Positions 58,395 to 64,000 of a DNA stretch of 64,000 nucleotides are shown here, in pieces. The DNA is taken from NCBI GenBank assembly GCA_000827265.1, contig KN834800.1, positions 312,261 to 376,260 on the forward strand, in the 5' to 3' direction. Both the position numbers and the translations under genes were made by a program. The notes beneath the pieces were generated by a model, which was not told where the DNA came from, did not search any database, and was given only the letters and a program-made list of their open reading frames with translations. Positions within the stretch are counted from its first letter, which is position 1; every line of letters begins with the position of its first letter. Origin of the DNA: Collybiopsis luxurians FD-317 M1 (taxonomy: Eukaryota; Basidiomycota; Agaricomycetes; Agaricales; Omphalotaceae).

Positions 58395-59226
58395 TACCGA
58401 ATGTGTATACCCAACCCGAAGCGAGGAATTTTATAATCTAATCCATTTTTGAGCTTCTTCGTTACCTTTTCGGTTCCTGGAACCGACTGAACGACCTAAC
58501 GTCGTATTCTTTTTGTTCTATTTTTTGGCACACTCTTTGTTTTGCATTCGCATTCGCTTTTCTGCCGTTCAGAAGGAAACACGTCTTTTTTTTCCTTTCC
58601 TAATCACGTTGCATTTTCAGGCATGTTTCGTTTTAACCACTCTCCAGGTTTTTTTTAATTCTTTCTCACTTCGGTTCTGGGAATCCGAAATATCATAGTT
58701 CTTCGATGTCTCCTGCAAGCACTCTCACGACTTTGTTCACGACCACATTTATGCTCTGGGGCGGGTAAGCCGAGAATGAGGAAGGATGGCATGAGGCAGT
58801 TGACATGGGGAAGCCGGGGAAGGAGAACGGAGGAAATATGTTGGCGAAATGCATATGCGTTCCTGAAAACGTGAAGGGTGTGGCAAGGACGCGTTCGTTT
58901 GTTTCTCCACGACTACTGTCTTTTTCCACCATTTGACATTACACTCAAAAATTTTGCCAGTTGCAGTTCATATCTCCACTCCATTTCATGTTTTTATTTG
59001 TTCAATATGTATCGAATAGAGTAGTCCTGACATAACTAGTGTGTACAAGTAGTAATACGCTTCCTAATGTGCCATTTCATTCTCATTGCTCTTTTTCAGA
59101 TTGAATTCTGAGAAAGGTAGCGTAATGCTCATGCTGAAAGGGCTAGACCGTCTCTATTCGCGTACAGGCAAGCTATCCTACATACATAGAAATGATGACC
59201 GAAGATACATTATAAGCCGAGCGAAA
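58395..59226. other. Intergenic region between convergent RIC8 and membrane-protein gene
   Basis: No gene recognised. T-rich just after the RIC8 stop (likely polyadenylation region). Confidence 0.4.
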
Positions 59227-61666
59227 TTAAAAGTAGCCTGGTTCCTCTGGGGATAATCGGCGATAAGTAGAATCTTGCTTCTTGAGTGGTCTGGGATTAC
59301 CAGGCAAACCGACCCTGGAGCGGTCTGAGCCATCACTGGGAGTTCTGCTTAGAGTGGCTCGAGGCGAACTTTCGAACTCTATTCGATCGGTGACTGGCAA
59401 AAGAGTCAGTGTCGGAGGATGATCCGGTACTGGAGGGGGTTCTGAAAGAATGCCTTGCACCAGTGGAGGGGTCGAGGAAAGCTTCACAGTGTCTCTGTTC
59501 AGGTCAGAGTATACAGAAGATGTTTTATATCTGGCGTGGGAGGTGAATTGTACAGGGGGAGGTTTCTGTAGGGGTTGTTTAGCCAAGAGCGGCGGTAGCG
59601 AATTAAAAGGCGATTCCTGGAGGCCATATCCTTTCTCGGAGTCAAAGCTCTTTCTGTCTTTCGAATCCGGAATGTAGACAGGAGCGAAATCCGCACCCTC
59701 TAGTTTTTCTTCTTCCTTGACTAAGTTCTTCAAGTTATTCTTCGTGTTATGAAAGAGAGAAATTCCAACATACGGAATTCAGGTAGACCTTTCCCGAACT
59801 GAGTCCTGCTCCAAACGCCGAGAGTGGTGGTAACGAGAATAAGAAGGTAGGAAACGATTGTCAATGTTGCAAAGAATGGCCACGTTTGAAAGATGAACTG
59901 ATACACTTTCAAGGGAATTAGATTCAAGTTTGGCCCAAGGGATTCGAACGGAAGTCTTACAAGGACTCGCAAAAATTGCGCTTGAGCTTGCCAGCAGCAG
60001 GAACGAAATTATAGCGAAAATAAGGAAATGGCGCCGATTCTCAGAACGAATACATTTCCACCCCTTGAAAGAAGCATCAGATGAAGAAAGTGCGGATTGA
60101 TTATGGTATCTCACCAAGATTGCCCACGGAACTCCAAGCTAGCAAAAGTTAGAGAGCAGGGACACTCGAGAGTTGCCGCACTACTTACAACAGCCATAGT
60201 AGAAAACACAGCTCGATAGAGAACAAGATGTTTTGCGACCAACTTGATAGACCCAGTGGATGCCTTATCGAGCCACATGGCTGTCGAAGCCACGGTGAAA
60301 AAGCCCGCTAGCTGTATGCAAACGGAAAGGACCAGGACAAGCTACCAGAAAAGGTTACAAGCTGTTCACAGTGTCAAATGGAACGGAATGACCTTGTAGA
60401 TCTTGTGTAGTTGTGGAGAAGCTCGAACGCGGTTGAAAGTTTCGCGAGCATAAACCTAGAAAACAGCATCAGCAATGTCAAAAAGCTATCGGATATGGAG
60501 TATATATCGTACCTTGTATAATCTGGAGGCTAAATAAGTTGCTAGGACGAACGCGATCACATTGAAGATGAGGACAGGAATCTGACCAAACCAAAGAATT
60601 CGATTAAAAGTGCCTGGGAGTATAGAAAACTGGACTTACCGCATGATCCGTTCTCACATTCCACCAACCTCCCAAAAAATCCACACCATCGCATGCCTGC
60701 TGAACAATGAGCTGTTGGTAATGTTCCTGAAGTTTGTAGGTATTCTCGATCCGATATCCTGCCCAAGCGGTAACGAGGACATGTCCAGCAATGGCAGCCC
60801 CGAGGTGGGGCAAGGATTCGTTCAGAATCTGCCCATAACATTAGATACATGATTGATAAACCGGGGGTTATTGGTTAACAAACCGTTACAAATGACAATA
60901 AAAACAACCAGACTTGAAAGACCAGCGTAACGATATCTTCAGCCATCGCATCATGGATGCTAGACCCACGATTAGTTCAGATCGTGGATAGAACACTTGT
61001 TTCTTACACTTCGTTCAACCAAATCAAGGACTGCAAGCAATTCTTGTCTAAGACTTGACCACTATCCAGTTGAAGTCCGCTAATCGTTCCATTCGAGTAC
61101 TTCTCCGTTTTAGCGTTCTCGGAATGGTGTCGCTACAGCAAGAATACCTTAGTAACGCATCCTTGACCAATGTCCAATAGGCGCACCTGGACTATACCAC
61201 TTTCCACAAATACAGACCCATCAAGTGCTCGGTGAGTCTTAATATCATCCGAATCATCCGAGTCAGTGCTGGCAATCCATGGTTTGCAGTCTGCATCTGA
61301 GAGACGCGGCAAATCTTTGCACTTGACCAGTTCATTATCCGAGATGAAAATGATACGGTTCTGCGTCACGTTTGCCTGATCGAGGAAACTAGTGATGATT
61401 TCAGACGCGTTTTCGTTGTCAACAAACGCGACGCATTGGAGGATGACGAGGATAATGCAGTTGATGAGGGCGAGATGAAAAAAGAAAGTAGTAAACCTGG
61501 TCAAGGTAATTCTTTGGTACTTTTAAACGAGTGCCAAGTCGCGAACACATGAACTAGTCAATTTTGGGATCCATGAAATACGATGTGAAGCACCACGTAC
61601 GACCAACTTGATCTTACTCCATTGAAGTGCCTGCTTCGTGAAATTGCGCACAGATTGACTAAACAT
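59227..61666 (-). CDS. Multi-pass membrane protein of unknown function
   Basis: The start is best placed at MFSQSVRNFTKQALQW (61666). A 22-codon first exon ends at GTACGT and joins in phase to YQRITLTRFTTFFFHLALIN. Membrane segments follow: LALINCIILVILQCVAFV; EDIVTLVFQVWLFLLSFVTV; PVLIFNVIAFVLATYL; YKLVLVLSVCIQLAGFFTVA; YLLILVTTTLGVW. Between them is GAAIAGHVLVTAWAGYRIEN, which I recognise as conserved in basidiomycete homologues of unknown role, and a lumenal-like loop with ESGIVQVR. The C-terminal 165 residues are hydrophilic, Ser/Pro-rich and end LSPEEPGYF. About ten exons. No enzymatic motif seen. Regulation unknown. Confidence 0.7.
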
Positions 61667-62539
61667 TCTGGATGCGACTCATCCGACAGCAGAGAACGGT
61701 CCAGCCAGAAGAAAACCAAACAATGAATGGAAAAGATTGAAGAAGAAGAGAGGAAAAAAGCACCCTTCGGAGGTGCCAAGAGACAAAAACCAGCCAGGGT
61801 GAAAAGGAAAGAAGCCAAGCTGCTGTTGGTCTATACATATAAGAATCATGTCGTCACTATAGCACCAGGGGACAATTCACACCCTCCGGTTCATCGCAAG
61901 TGCGAAGCGGTCGTTTGTACATCCATCGACTATTGCATGCACAGTTGATAAAAATCATTCAGCTCTCATTCAAACTAGTAGTTCGCTTTGTAGCTCGCAC
62001 TCTGAAATGAACTCGAAATGCCTGACAACTTTCTGAGGGTAGGTCAAGAAGTAGGAACTCACATGATCCCAAGAAGTTTACTCCGAAATCACACTGATAC
62101 GTTTGCAGGATCGCCTGAGAAACCTCTGATAAAAATGGAGCGGCAGCATCAGGGACGGTCTGGAGGTCTAGTACATTGTGGCTGGTCTAGACCTGAAGCT
62201 TGCGAAATCTGGTTTGCAACTGCCTGTAACTCTCTTTCCAATCTTCGGAGACGACGACGGCCTGAAAATTACGCTCCCCGTTTAAAGCTTCAAATGCAGA
62301 GAAGGAAACGGAGGAGGCTTGGCATGCATCTTGCATGGAGCTGCGGGTAAAAGGCGATGCCAATGGTGCAACGGTGCGTACTGTCCAGATCAGAAACGAG
62401 CTGGACAGGTCTGGACCCAAGTACAACGCTGTCGTATCCCTTTCTTAAGTAGAGTAACTGACGCGTAAGTACATTTTATACAGTCTACTTTCCCAAGAAC
62501 GAGATGAACGCGAACCTGGGCAAGCATTCTGAGTGACGA
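61667..62539. other. Intergenic region between membrane protein and ARMT1
   Basis: No supported gene. Contains the promoter of the membrane-protein gene (minus) and the 3' end region of ARMT1. Confidence 0.4.
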
Positions 62540-64000
62540 TCAAATAGAAGGGTCGAAAATCCAAACGTACTTTCCGTTCACTCTCCATTTCGCATCCTTG
62601 GCTTCCGTCTGCGCTACAATCTCCCTATCCAATCCCACAGCGACATCTGCTTTGTTGGTCCGCAAGCTTAGGAGAGGGAAGGATCTGGCGAGAGGACCTG
62701 TGGGAAGGAACGCAGTTTCAGCAGCAACTCGACGGGATTTCAAAGGCTATCTAACCCAAGGCTTCGTCCAGCGGAGTCCAGGCAGGCCACTGAATGTCGC
62801 CGGTTAACCTAATGGGGATCAGAATATATTTGTTCCACTGGCACACATAACAAACTTTCTGTAACTGAATAGAGGCGCGTCGGTCAATTAACATAACTCA
62901 TAGATGGCACAGATACTTACTTGAGATCGCCCTAAGTCACCGATCAATGATCTCTCATGAGTCACTAGACAAGGTAAGAAGACCCACTGCGCACTGACCT
63001 TGAAAATGACCAGATCGCTACCCTTCAGTAATTTCCATAGCTCGGGGTCGTACGTTTCCATATCCCAATACGGAACAGGCGTTGTCCAAAATCCCGCTAA
63101 AGAACATGCGGCCGAGGCTCCTCCAAGCGGGGTCTCTTTCGGAACTGAAAGGGAGAAAACGCCGTCTGCTACATATTTCTTGAGCCGGTCAGCGAGTTGT
63201 TGAAGATGTTGCTGTTGTTCTGCGGAGGGAACGGGTGAAGTGGTAGAAGAGAGAAACGAAGGATCCAGGAGTGATTCAATTGTTTCGTTGAAGTCCGGCG
63301 GCGTCACGTCAGACACGAACCAGGGAATAAGTTTGGGGCTGGCAGGGACTGCGTGAGACTCGACTTCTGAAGCTTAATTGAAGGAGGGTCTTACTGGAAA
63401 ACCACCTTGGAGACGTAGGGAGTGTACGTGACAAGGAAATCCGCGAATACCAAATCGGTAAACAGCTATCGTACGTTACGTCATCGAAAGTTTGCCACAA
63501 GGAAATCAGTACCTCGAAGCCAGCTAATCGAACGGGGTCAGCTAAACGGATCTACCATTCGCACATTTAGACGAACCATTATCCAGTACAATGTCGACTC
63601 TACCATTCTTAACAGTGATCAAATGCTCCCAAGCCTTCTCCTGATCATCTCGCATGATAAATTCTTTGCGAGCCGCTTGCATTTCCTTCCCAACAGATTG
63701 AAGTTTTTCGATATCGACAAGAGACATATGTGTAAGAAGAGACAAGTCCTGGAATTGAGTCAGGAAACAGTAGAACATCGTATCCACGTAGGCCTACCGT
63801 CGCGTTTCCCCTGGATGGACATAAGTACTATATATGCTTAGGGAAGATCGGGTCACATACCATAAGCACATCTGTATCATTTCCTGAAAGAAGACTTTTA
63901 TTTTTGCTGGATCCGATTCTAGAGCACCTTTCTCGCTCGCTAGCTCGTGCATGATAGTCGCAATACCTTTCCCAGACAGATAAGCACATAAGTAGACAGG
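62540..64000 (-). CDS. ARMT1/DUF89 damage-control phosphatase, 5' end outside window
   Basis: Minus-strand gene running off the right edge; the N-terminal exon(s) are missing. Visible in order: GIATIMHELASEKGALESDP, FQEMIQMCLW, NATDLSLLTHMSLVDIEKLQ, VKNGRVDIVLDN, AGFELFTDLVFADFLVTYTP, PYVSKVVFHPKLIPWFVSDV, WDMETYDPELWKLLKGSDLV, IFK, then GDL-NYRK-LTGDIQWPAW and PLARSFPLLSLRTNKADVAV. DUF89 phosphatases (ARMT1, yeast Hrt2-like YMR027W) hydrolyse damaged sugar phosphates in a metal-dependent way. The Asp-Asn of VLDNAG and the GDLNYRK motif are family hallmarks. The GDLNYRK motif is spread over two microexons (62921-62931, 11 nt; 62856-62864, 9 nt). The C-terminus reads VNGKYVWIFDPSI, slightly unlike the usual ending. 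Confidence 0.88.

Overview
This window is nuclear DNA of a filamentous basidiomycete, most likely an Agaricomycete. The evidence is dense short introns (about 50-60 nt, GT-AG with occasional GC-AG), a typical fungal housekeeping set (SFT2, NUP192, MRPL37/mL54, RIC8, an ARFRP1-type GTPase, ARMT1), and families characteristic of Agaricomycetes (Goodbye/NACHT and NB-ARC/TPR STAND proteins, alpha-kinase-like proteins, single-pass membrane proteins with an extracellular beta-rich half). I cannot name the species. Exon boundaries were placed by eye from splice consensus, reading phase and family conservation.

Left part (1-26.7 kb): SFT2 and a ten-exon NUP192 converge. NUP192 shares a 0.5 kb promoter region with a divergent single-pass membrane protein gene. 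A duplicated zone at 11-19.6 kb follows. It holds three copies of a short-chain dehydrogenase (SDR) gene, of which only the middle one is intact, a re-duplicated 3' end of the membrane protein gene, a broken non-LTR retrotransposon tail, a 126 bp retroposed fragment with a 14 bp target-site duplication, and the C-terminal half of an alpha-kinase. Then come mitochondrial ribosomal protein mL54, an APC-family amino acid permease, an otubain-type deubiquitinase and a fungal C2H2 zinc-finger protein.

Middle part (26.9-37.2 kb): four tandem genes, all on the minus strand, encode short MetE-like proteins (only the catalytic C-terminal half of cobalamin-independent methionine synthase). Each is preceded by one or two copies of a shared upstream module (CCAGTATCATACATTGCACT ... 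TGCAAGGTTCAGTCAA) and, in three cases, a TATA-like element. A retroelement Zn-knuckle remnant and a hairpin MITE lie between copies 3 and 4.

Right-middle part (35-54.6 kb): a C1-domain protein kinase gene (46.5-48.5 kb) has shed at least three degraded copies (35.2, 38.2-39.5 and 45.4 kb). Between them lies a Goodbye-NACHT-ankyrin NLR that is a pseudogene. One of its introns is inflated to 916 bp by a transposon with terminal inverted repeats and clustered CCTNAGG motifs. After an ARFRP1-like GTPase comes a second NLR (NB-ARC-TPR) whose eleven TPR units are nearly identical 120 bp repeats. It carries one in-frame stop and one +1 frameshift.

Right end (56.3-64 kb) is conserved again: RIC8/synembryn, a multi-pass membrane protein of unknown function, and ARMT1 (running off the window), whose central motif is encoded by two successive microexons of 11 and 9 nt. 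The window thus alternates stable housekeeping blocks with islands of recent duplication, pseudogenisation and transposon debris centred on immune-type NLR genes.
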